A stretch of DNA of 15,601 nucleotides from Paramuribaculum sp. (GTDB lineage: Bacteria; Bacteroidota; Bacteroidia; Bacteroidales; Muribaculaceae): the NCBI GenBank assembly GCA_029062075.1, contig JAIDQW010000126.1, forward strand, positions 1 through 15,601, read 5' to 3'. Below, piece after piece: positions 1 through 5,015 of the stretch. A model generated the notes under the pieces. The model was not told where the DNA came from and ran no database searches. It was given only the letters and a program-made list of their open reading frames with translations. The stretch's first letter is position 1. Each line of letters starts with the position of its first letter. The position numbers and the translations under genes are program-made.

Positions 1-2
1 AC

Positions 3-803
3 ACACTCATATCGCTGCTTGGATTTCCAATAGTTGCCTCGGCTGATGAAACTCCCTATATAAAGATGATGGGAGCCGCCGACAGCGCGATAGCCAAAGG
101 TGATTGGGAGGTTGCAGAGAAATATCTTCGCTCCGCAATGCGCATGGAGCCGGCTAACCCCGCCAATCTTTTGCTTCTTTCCAACCTCGGGATGATTCAG
201 TTTTATCAAGGTCAGGATTCTCTTGCCCTGAACACCCTCACCGACGCCTGCAATATCGCACCGCGAACAGTGCCTGTGCTTGCAAACCGAGCAACCGTTT
301 ATGAAGCATTGGGCAGATATGATGAGGCTCTCAACGACTGCAACAGGATTCTTGCTATCGACACAGCCAATGTCAGAGCCCGCGCAATGCGTATCAGCCA
401 CTATATGCGAGAGAATAAGACAACTGATGCAGAGGCTGATCTTGACACATTGTTGCGTTATTCGCCTGACAACCAACTTGCTCTTATATTAGCCGGCAAC
501 ATCTACACGACAACAGGCAGATATGCCGAAGCCATCTCACCTCTAAGCAAGGTCATAGAAAAAGACCCTCAGGCGGAGTACTATGCCGTAAGAGCTCTGT
601 GCCGCATCATGACCGGCAATCTCAACGATGCCTCAACCGATATAGCCGAAGGATTGAGATTGAATCCATCGGAGGGAGAATTATATTTGTACCGCGCAGT
701 GCTGAACAAAATGAGGTACAGAAACGATGATGCAAAATCAGATGCCAAACGAGCCATAAAACTGGGTGTCCCGCAGCAAAGAGTACAGCAGTTTCTGAAG
801 TAA
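3..803 (+). CDS. Exported tetratricopeptide-repeat protein (5' partial)
   Basis: The reading frame is open to the left edge, so the true start lies outside the window. An internal ATG at 66 is possible but unlikely: the codons before it encode a hydrophobic stretch (TLISLLGFPIVASA, then DETPYIK) that looks like the end of a signal peptide with cleavage after Ala-Ser-Ala. The protein is therefore probably periplasmic or envelope-facing. Counted from the ATG at 66, about seven TPR-like helical hairpins fill the mature part, near residues 1-29, 36-66, 70-100, 104-134, 138-168, 170-201 and 205-234. The clearest has the A-LGRYDEAL-D-pattern at 82-91. TPR arrays act as protein-protein scaffolds; no catalytic domain is visible, so the partner is unknown. 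The gene ends at TAA 801-803. The hairpin after it lacks a T tract. Confidence 0.85.
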   Translation, partial: TLISLLGFPIVASADETPYIKMMGAADSAIAKGDWEVAEKYLRSAMRMEPANPANLLLLSNLGMIQFYQGQDSLALNTLTDACNIAPRTVPVLANRATVYEALGRYDEALNDCNRILAIDTANVRARAMRISHYMRENKTTDAEADLDTLLRYSPDNQLALILAGNIYTTTGRYAEAISPLSKVIEKDPQAEYYAVRALCRIMTGNLNDASTDIAEGLRLNPSEGELYLYRAVLNKMRYRNDDAKSDAKRAIKLGVPQQRVQQFLK

Positions 804-886
804 AAATTAAGTTACGAATTTTGTAGCGAACTTATCTCATTGAAAAATTGTTAGTTAAATAATAGTAGAGTTATGATAAAAAAACG

Positions 887-894
887 TAACTTTG
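887..894 (+). promoter_or_regulatory. Promoter -7 box TAACTTTG for the winged-helix gene
   Basis: This is an exact match to the Bacteroidota -7 consensus TAnnTTTG, so the start site should be near 901 with a leader of about 58 bases. I see no good TTG -33 element at the usual distance. The leader holds a perfect inverted repeat GTTTAA-CTA-TTAAAC at 934-948, just before the start codon, and a possible seven-codon upstream frame at 916-939. Confidence 0.7.
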
Positions 895-959
895 CAGCGC
901 ACATTTAAAAAAATTATGCACGGACATAATAATGTTTAACTATTAAACTTATTTTTACA

Positions 960-1169
960 ATGAACACTGAAACAATTGGAACATTCGCAGGACTTGTGTG
1001 GAACGCTCTCAATGAAGCTGATGTTCTCGGACTTAAGCAAATCAAAAAAATGACCAAACTTAAAGAGAAAGAAGTTTATGCAGCTCTCGGCTGGCTTGCC
1101 CGCGAAGGAAAAGTAGCCTTTGAGGAAAGCGAAGAGGATAAAGAACTTCTTGTTCGTCTTGTTAAGTAA
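960..1169 (+). CDS. Small winged helix-turn-helix protein (DUF2582-like)
   Basis: This 69-residue protein has the pattern of the DUF2582 winged-helix family found in Bacteroidales. A first helix (residues about 5-19, TIGTFAGLVWNALNEA) is followed by a helix-turn-helix of the form LGLKQIKKMTKLKEKEVYAALGWLAREGKV (about 23-52) and a short acidic wing ending in ELLVRLVK. The AALGWLAREGKV segment resembles a recognition helix leading into the wing. It probably binds DNA or acts as a small regulator, but no target is known to me. The start at 960 is favoured by the -7 box 66 bases upstream and an A/T-rich leader. Downstream lies the structured RNA and terminator at 1212-1334; rsgA has no obvious promoter, so the two genes may share a transcript. 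Confidence 0.85.
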   Translation: MNTETIGTFAGLVWNALNEADVLGLKQIKKMTKLKEKEVYAALGWLAREGKVAFEESEEDKELLVRLVK

Positions 1170-1211
1170 TTCCCAATCGAAATTTAGAATCAAATATCTA
1201 TATCCGATTGC

Positions 1212-1289
1212 TAATGTGCCGCGAATGCCGGAGCGGTTTGAACAATCTGCCAACAGATAAGAATCCGCCTCTAAGCAAAGGACACATTA
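1212..1289 (+). ncRNA. Candidate structured RNA: 3' UTR, small RNA or rsgA leader
   Basis: Three nested helices can be drawn by eye. The outer one pairs TAATGTGCC (1212-1220) with GGACACATTA (1280-1289): nine pairs and one bulged A. The middle one pairs GAGCGG (1231-1236) with CCGCCTC (1265-1271), with one bulged C. The inner one is ATCTG-CCAA-CAGAT (1245-1258), a perfect five-pair stem with a four-base loop. A weaker six-pair helix (CAATCG 1174-1179 with CGATTG 1205-1210) sits just upstream. An intrinsic terminator follows at 1300-1334. I recognise no known riboswitch, SRP RNA, 6S RNA or tRNA here. The layout of a fold, a terminator and then a start codon resembles an attenuator, but a processed 3' UTR is equally open. 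Confidence 0.45.
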
Positions 1290-1299
1290 TTAACTTCTC

Positions 1300-1334
1300 A
1301 AAGGTTGTGCCAGGTATTTGTCACAGCCTTTTTT
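1300..1334 (+). terminator. Intrinsic terminator immediately before rsgA
   Basis: AAAGGTTGTG (1300-1309) pairs with CACAGCCTTT (1322-1331), ten pairs including one G-U, around a 12-base loop. The T tract runs from 1329 to 1334. The next start codon (rsgA, 1346) is only 11 bases further on. This ends the winged-helix transcript or works as a conditional terminator in an rsgA leader. TGTGCC at 1306-1311 can instead pair with GG-CACA at 1280-1286, which would break this stem. Confidence 0.75.
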
Positions 1335-1345
1335 ATTTATGAATC

Positions 1346-2290
1346 ATGGAAGGAACAGTTGTTAAGAATACCGGTAGCTCATATATAGTACGCACTACCG
1401 ATGGCTCAGAAATGCCCTGTAAGATAAAAGGTAATTTCCGAATCAAAGGAATACGCACCACTAACCCTGTTGCCGTAGGCGACAAAGTGGAAGTGCGTCC
1501 GAGCGAGTCAGGCGACTCCTATATAACCGCCATATCCCCACGACGCAACTATATTATCCGTCGGTCAAGCAATCTAAGCAAGGAAGCTCATATCATAGCG
1601 GCAAATATTGACAATGCCTGCCTTGTTGCAACTCTTTTTCATCCTGTTACTTCAACAACATTCATAGACCGCTTCCTCGCAACCGCCGAAGCATATTCCA
1701 TTCCGGCAACTCTCGTTATCAACAAAACAGACTTATGTAAAGGTGACGAAGAGCGGGAGGAGTACCTTGATGCAGTTACTTATCTTTATCGCTCGATTGG
1801 CTATACCGTGATTCACACCTCAGCCGAATCGGGTGAAGGAATAGAAGCTCTTCGGGAACACCTTGCCGGAAAAACCACATTACTTTCCGGCAACAGCGGG
1901 GTTGGTAAATCCACTCTTATAAACCGCCTTATTCCAGGACTTGACCTTCGCACCGCCGCTATAAGCAGTGTTCACGACACCGGAATGCACACAACAACCT
2001 TTTCAGAGATGTTTGAACTTCCGGCACCAGGCGGATTCATTATTGACACCCCGGGAGTAAAAGGTTTTGGAACAGTGGATATAAACAAAAACGAGGTTGC
2101 GCATTACTTTCCCGAGATTTTCAAAGTGTCGGCAGATTGCAAGTACAACAACTGCACCCATACCCATGAACCGGGCTGTGCTGTCCGCGAAGCGGTTGAG
2201 GATAATCTGATATCCCGCAGCCGTTACAGTTCATATCTCAGTATTCTTGAAGACACTCTGGGCGAAGATAAATACCGTAAAGCCTATTGA
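1346..2290 (+). CDS. rsgA: Ribosome small-subunit-dependent GTPase RsgA (YjeQ)
   Basis: RsgA is a circularly permuted GTPase that checks late 30S subunit maturation and is stimulated by the 30S particle. The 314-residue protein has the family order: an N-terminal OB-fold of about 70 residues, then G4 (NKTD, 126-129), the G1 P-loop (GNSGVGKST, 182-190), the switch region GMHTTT (213-218) and G3 (DTPG, 234-237). At the C-terminus is the zinc site C265-x4-C270-x-H272-x5-C278. All key residues are present and the length is normal, so it should be functional and cytoplasmic. The ATG at 1346 is the natural start because the OB-fold begins at once (MEGTVVKNTGSSYIV). No TAnnTTTG box lies between 1170 and 1345, and a terminator ends 11 bases before the start. 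A short hairpin (TTGAGG 2287-2292 with CCTCAA 2298-2303) overlaps the stop codon. Confidence 0.97.
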   Translation: MEGTVVKNTGSSYIVRTTDGSEMPCKIKGNFRIKGIRTTNPVAVGDKVEVRPSESGDSYITAISPRRNYIIRRSSNLSKEAHIIAANIDNACLVATLFHPVTSTTFIDRFLATAEAYSIPATLVINKTDLCKGDEEREEYLDAVTYLYRSIGYTVIHTSAESGEGIEALREHLAGKTTLLSGNSGVGKSTLINRLIPGLDLRTAAISSVHDTGMHTTTFSEMFELPAPGGFIIDTPGVKGFGTVDINKNEVAHYFPEIFKVSADCKYNNCTHTHEPGCAVREAVEDNLISRSRYSSYLSILEDTLGEDKYRKAY

Positions 2291-2327
2291 GGAGGAGCCT
2301 CAAAATCAAAAATTCAATAAAAAAGTG

Positions 2328-2356
2328 TTGATTTTGGTAATAAAGCCATAACTTTG
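2328..2356 (+). promoter_or_regulatory. Promoter of the SulP gene (TTG-N18-TAACTTTG)
   Basis: TAACTTTG at 2349-2356 matches the Bacteroidota -7 box, with TTG at 2328-2330 as the -33 element 18 bases upstream. A perfect 9-base inverted repeat, CAAAATCAA (2301-2309) and TTGATTTTG (2328-2336), overlaps the -33 element and could be an operator. The leader to ATG 2421 is about 57 bases and carries no obvious terminator. Confidence 0.75.
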
Positions 2357-2420
2357 CAGCTTCAAAAATCAAAACGGTGAGAAAATTTCCGCCGCGTCAC
2401 ATTTTTTACTTGCAAAGTCT

Positions 2421-4118
2421 ATGAATCTATCAGGATCAATCGATTTCAGACCCAAGCTCTTCTCCGCACTCAGGCATTATGATGCCAAACGTTTAAAAAG
2501 TGATATAATAGCCGGAGTGGTTGTCGGCATAGTGGCACTACCGCTTGCCATAGCATTCGGTATTGCGAGCGGTGTAAGCCCAACAGTGGGACTCATCACT
2601 GCAATTATCGGTGGATTTCTCGTTTCCGCTTTGGGTGGCTGCTCAGTTCAGATAGGTGGACCAACAGGCGCATTCATCGTAATAGTTTACAATATAATAG
2701 CCACTTACGGTCTTCAAGGTCTCGCCATAGCAACCCTTATGGCCGGTTTGATTCTGGTTATGTTGGGCTTATTTCATCTTGGAACAGTAATCAAATTCAT
2801 ACCTTATCCCATAGTGGTAGGTTTTACCGCCGGTATCGCGCTGACAATCTTTTCCACTCAGATAAATGACTTTTTCGGCTTGGGTCTCAAGAATGTTCCG
2901 AGTGAATTCATTCCAAAGTGGGGTGAATATATAAGGAACTTAGGCAATATCGATTGGACAACCCTTGGTGTGGGAATTGTTTCACTCCTTATTATAATAG
3001 CTACACCAAAAATTTCAAAGAAACTTCCCGGAGCACTAATATCCATTATAATAGTAACCGTTCTTGTCTGGTTTATCAACTCCATGCCAGGTTTCCATAT
3101 TGAAACAATCGGCGACCGCTTCGGCAATCTTCCGACAGATATACCGGAGCCTCACGGTTTTGTACTAAATATGGCAACCATAAACCAGCTCCTCCCCTCG
3201 GCGTTTACTATAGCAATACTCGGAGCGATAGAATCCCTTCTATCGGCAACAGTTGCCGATGGTGTGACCGGTTCACGCACCAATAGCAATACAGAACTTA
3301 TCGGTCAGGGTGTAGCAAATATTGTGGTGCCATTTTTCGGCGGTATTCCTGTTACGGGTGCCATAGCGCGCACAATGACCAATATCACCAATGGCGGTCG
3401 CACCCCTGTTGCCGGTATAGTTCACGCAATGGTGCTCCTGCTCATCTTCATGTTCCTGATGCCCCTTATCAACCTTGTTCCAATGGCAACCCTCGCAGCA
3501 GTACTTATCATGGTCAGCTACAATATGAGCGGTTGGCGCACAATCAGGGGCATAATGAATAATCCAAAGGGTGACGTTACCGTTCTCACCGTAACTTTTC
3601 TCCTGACAGTTATTTTCGACCTTACCATAGCGATAGAAATCGGTCTGCTCCTTGCAATCATTCTGTTCCTACGCCGTGTGATGGAAAATACCCAGATACG
3701 AGTTTATTCCGAACAGCTTGATATTGCAGAGGGTAGCGAAACTACAGTGCATGAAGTGCTGAATGTTGCTCAAGGTGTAGAGATTTATGAAATAGACGGT
3801 CCGTTCTTTTTCGGTGTAGCGACAAAGTTTGACGAGCTAATGCGCAACTCTATGGCAAACAAGCCGATTGTAAGAATTTTGCGTATGCGCAAGGTACCGT
3901 TTATAGATGCGACAGGTGTTCATAACCTTGAAATTCTTATCAAATCATCTCAGTCAGAAGGCATTCATGTTGTTCTCAGCGGTGTAAACGAAAATGTCCA
4001 TAAAGTGCTTGAACATGCCAATGTTGAGCTTCTGATAGGTAAAGACCACATTTGTGACCACATAACCAAAGCGGTTGCTCTGGCTAACGAAATCGTAGCC
4101 AAAAGCACCGCGGAGTGA
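2421..4118 (+). CDS. SulP-family inorganic anion transporter with STAS domain
   Basis: This 565-residue inner-membrane protein belongs to the SulP/SLC26 family (secondary transport of sulfate, bicarbonate or related anions). The family signature near the N-terminus is intact: DIIAGVVVGIVALPLAIAFGIA (28-49) and a GGCSVQIGGPTGAFIVIV segment (72-89). About a dozen hydrophobic segments follow to about residue 420. A cytoplasmic STAS domain occupies roughly 440-550, with the typical loop I-DATG-V (DATG 496-499) and VVLSGVNENVHKVLEHA after it. Sequence alone does not fix the substrate; no carbonic anhydrase or sulfate-assimilation gene is adjacent, so I leave it as a general anion transporter. The start at 2421 gives a normal N-terminus of about 20 residues before the conserved core. 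It is a single-gene unit, with a weak terminator at 4147-4167. Confidence 0.95.
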   Translation: MNLSGSIDFRPKLFSALRHYDAKRLKSDIIAGVVVGIVALPLAIAFGIASGVSPTVGLITAIIGGFLVSALGGCSVQIGGPTGAFIVIVYNIIATYGLQGLAIATLMAGLILVMLGLFHLGTVIKFIPYPIVVGFTAGIALTIFSTQINDFFGLGLKNVPSEFIPKWGEYIRNLGNIDWTTLGVGIVSLLIIIATPKISKKLPGALISIIIVTVLVWFINSMPGFHIETIGDRFGNLPTDIPEPHGFVLNMATINQLLPSAFTIAILGAIESLLSATVADGVTGSRTNSNTELIGQGVANIVVPFFGGIPVTGAIARTMTNITNGGRTPVAGIVHAMVLLLIFMFLMPLINLVPMATLAAVLIMVSYNMSGWRTIRGIMNNPKGDVTVLTVTFLLTVIFDLTIAIEIGLLLAIILFLRRVMENTQIRVYSEQLDIAEGSETTVHEVLNVAQGVEIYEIDGPFFFGVATKFDELMRNSMANKPIVRILRMRKVPFIDATGVHNLEILIKSSQSEGIHVVLSGVNENVHKVLEHANVELLIGKDHICDHITKAVALANEIVAKSTAE

Positions 4119-4146
4119 TAAAACTGTTAAATGATCGGTGTGACAG

Positions 4147-4167
4147 CTACAAAAATTGTGGTTTTTT
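4147..4167 (+). terminator. Weak intrinsic terminator after the SulP gene
   Basis: CTACAA (4147-4152) pairs with TTGTGG (4156-4161), six pairs with one G-U and a three-base AAA loop, followed directly by six T residues (4162-4167). The stem is short and A/T-rich, so efficiency may be low. Confidence 0.5.
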
Positions 4168-4209
4168 AAAGAAAAATATCATTTTGACGAAAAAAAAAGT
4201 AAAAAACGC

Positions 4210-4239
4210 TTGCAGAGTCATAAAGAAGTATTACCTTTG
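4210..4239 (+). promoter_or_regulatory. Strong promoter of the small lipoprotein (TTG-N19-TACCTTTG)
   Basis: TTG at 4210-4212 and TACCTTTG at 4232-4239 are separated by 19 bases, the best -33/-7 pair in the window. Transcription should start near 4246. This excludes the upstream in-frame ATG at 4115 as the start of the lipoprotein gene. Confidence 0.8.
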
Positions 4240-4288
4240 CATCGTTTTTGAAGCTAAAAATTGTTTTAATATTAAATCAAAAAGAAAA

Positions 4289-4480
4289 ATGAAAAAGTTA
4301 GTTTTAATGCTTGCTGTTCTTTTCAGCGTATCTCTTTTCTCTTGCGGTTCTTCTGACAAAGCTGCTGAAGCTGCTGACTCAGCTGTAGTAGTTGAAGAAG
4401 TTGCTGTTGAAGAAGTTGCTGTTGTTGACAGCTGCTGCGCTGATAGCACTTGCGCTGATTCAACTGTAGTTGCTGAATAA
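4289..4480 (+). CDS. Small acidic cysteine-containing lipoprotein, unknown function
   Basis: The frame is open back to 4115, but the promoter at 4210-4239 lies inside that stretch and the signal peptide begins at ATG 4289, so the protein has 63 residues. It starts with a lipoprotein signal: MKK, a hydrophobic core, then the lipobox L-F-S-C with lipidated Cys19. The mature part is only 45 residues: GSSDKAAEAADSA, a valine/glutamate repeat VEEVAVEEVAV, and a tail with three cysteines (C49, C50, C55) in CCADSTCADST. Both repeats are also seen in the DNA: a perfect tandem 15-mer at 4391-4420 and a diverged pair at 4436-4465. All eleven alanine codons are GCT, unlike the neighbours, suggesting strong expression. 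I do not recognise the family. The acidic Cys tail could bind metal or form disulfides, which is speculation. Confidence 0.8.
   Translation: MKKLVLMLAVLFSVSLFSCGSSDKAAEAADSAVVVEEVAVEEVAVVDSCCADSTCADSTVVAE
4391..4420 (+). repeat. Perfect tandem 15-bp duplication inside the lipoprotein gene
   Basis: GTTGAAGAAGTTGCT occurs twice head to tail (4391-4405 and 4406-4420), encoding VEEVA twice. Being in frame and a multiple of three, it could expand or contract without breaking the gene. A second, diverged 15-base pair at 4436-4465 encodes CADST twice. Confidence 0.9.
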
Positions 4481-4501
4481 TAGTAAGCCACAACAAGAGA
4501 T

Positions 4502-4536
4502 AAGAGCCGAATCAATAGATTCGACTCTTTTTTTTT
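4502..4536 (+). terminator. Intrinsic terminator after the small lipoprotein
   Basis: AAGAGCCGAATC (4502-4513) pairs with GATTCGACTCTT (4518-4529) around an AATA loop with one C-A mismatch. A nine-base T tract (4528-4536) overlaps the end of the stem. This is the strongest terminator of the window by eye. Confidence 0.85.
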
Positions 4537-4601
4537 GTGCATATTTCTGAATCAGCTAAACCAATAGAAAAGAATCCAAAAATTTTCAATGCCTTACGAG
4601 T

Positions 4602-4609
4602 TATCTTTC
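4602..4609 (+). promoter_or_regulatory. Probable promoter -7 box TATCTTTC for the two-helix membrane protein
   Basis: TATCTTTC matches the TAnnTTTG box except for its last base and lies 20 bases before ATG 4629. No clear -33 element is present. Because a strong terminator separates this gene from the lipoprotein, some promoter is needed in this interval, and this is the best candidate. Confidence 0.4.
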
Positions 4610-4628
4610 AGTGAAAAATTAAATAATT

Positions 4629-4928
4629 ATGGCGAATTACTTTGAGAATAAAGAGAAGATGCAGCAAGAGCAAGAAAAGTATTATCGCGAGGAAACAAAC
4701 TTGCGACTGAAATATGCTGCACTAATATCAATCGTAATGTCCATAATACTTATGGCGATAACGGCTCTGGGAATTGTTGACCTTGATAATACTACCGCTA
4801 TATTAATTCTGCGTGGCTGCGCCGGACTGTTTGCCATATTCTTCGTAGTGCTTGTAGGAATTCTTGTTTTCAGAGTTAATACCTCATACTTCAAGGATAA
4901 GTCAAAATCCAGACATCATACAAATTAA
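4629..4928 (+). CDS. Small two-helix inner-membrane protein, unknown function
   Basis: The 99-residue product has a charged, glutamate- and lysine-rich N-terminal segment (residues 1-28, helical in character) and two hydrophobic helices at about 29-50 and 57-81. They are joined by a short polar loop, DLDNTT. A basic tail (KDKSKSRHHTN) ends the protein. The positive-inside rule suggests both ends face the cytoplasm with a short periplasmic hairpin. I recognise no enzyme or transporter motif and cannot assign a family. The ATG at 4629 follows an A/T-rich leader (AAATTAAATAATT), typical of Bacteroidota starts. The gene stands alone, with a strong terminator before it and a bidirectional terminator after it, convergent with alaS. 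Confidence 0.75.
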   Translation: MANYFENKEKMQQEQEKYYREETNLRLKYAALISIVMSIILMAITALGIVDLDNTTAILILRGCAGLFAIFFVVLVGILVFRVNTSYFKDKSKSRHHTN

Positions 4929-4955
4929 AATATTACTCGCCGGATAAAACATAAT

Positions 4956-4991
4956 AGAGGCTGCCTAACCATGTGTCAGACAGCCTCTTTT
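4956..4991. terminator. Bidirectional terminator between the membrane protein gene and alaS
   Basis: AGAGGCTG (4956-4963) pairs with CAGCCTCT (4981-4988), eight perfect pairs around a 17-base loop. On the plus strand four T residues follow (4988-4991). On the minus strand the same stem is followed by a T-rich stretch (TATTATGTTTT). It lies between two converging genes, so it can serve both. Confidence 0.75.
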
Positions 4992-5015
4992 AATATATAT
5001 CATGGATAACTTAGG

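Noticed and set aside
808-834. Hairpin after the TPR gene as a terminator
   Set aside because: A stem of eight pairs with one bulged A can be drawn, but no T tract follows, so intrinsic termination is not supported.
1212-1289. tRNA-like look: terminal stem and a GGTTTGAAC string
   Set aside because: The GGTTTGAAC string lies in the middle rather than near the 3' end, the helices are nested instead of cloverleaf, and no anticodon arm or CCA-adjacent T arm can be drawn.
4115-4288. N-terminal extension of the lipoprotein gene starting at ATG 4115
   Set aside because: The best promoter of the window lies inside it (4210-4239), and starting at 4115 would bury the lipoprotein signal peptide.
4391-4465. 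Short tandem repeats as a CRISPR-like array
   Set aside because: The repeats are contiguous 15-mers without spacers and encode in-frame peptide repeats.
4231-4542. Open frame of 103 codons on the minus strand opposite the lipoprotein
   Set aside because: It is a by-product of the repetitive codons of the plus-strand gene, is low-complexity Ser/Thr/Ala, and has no promoter.
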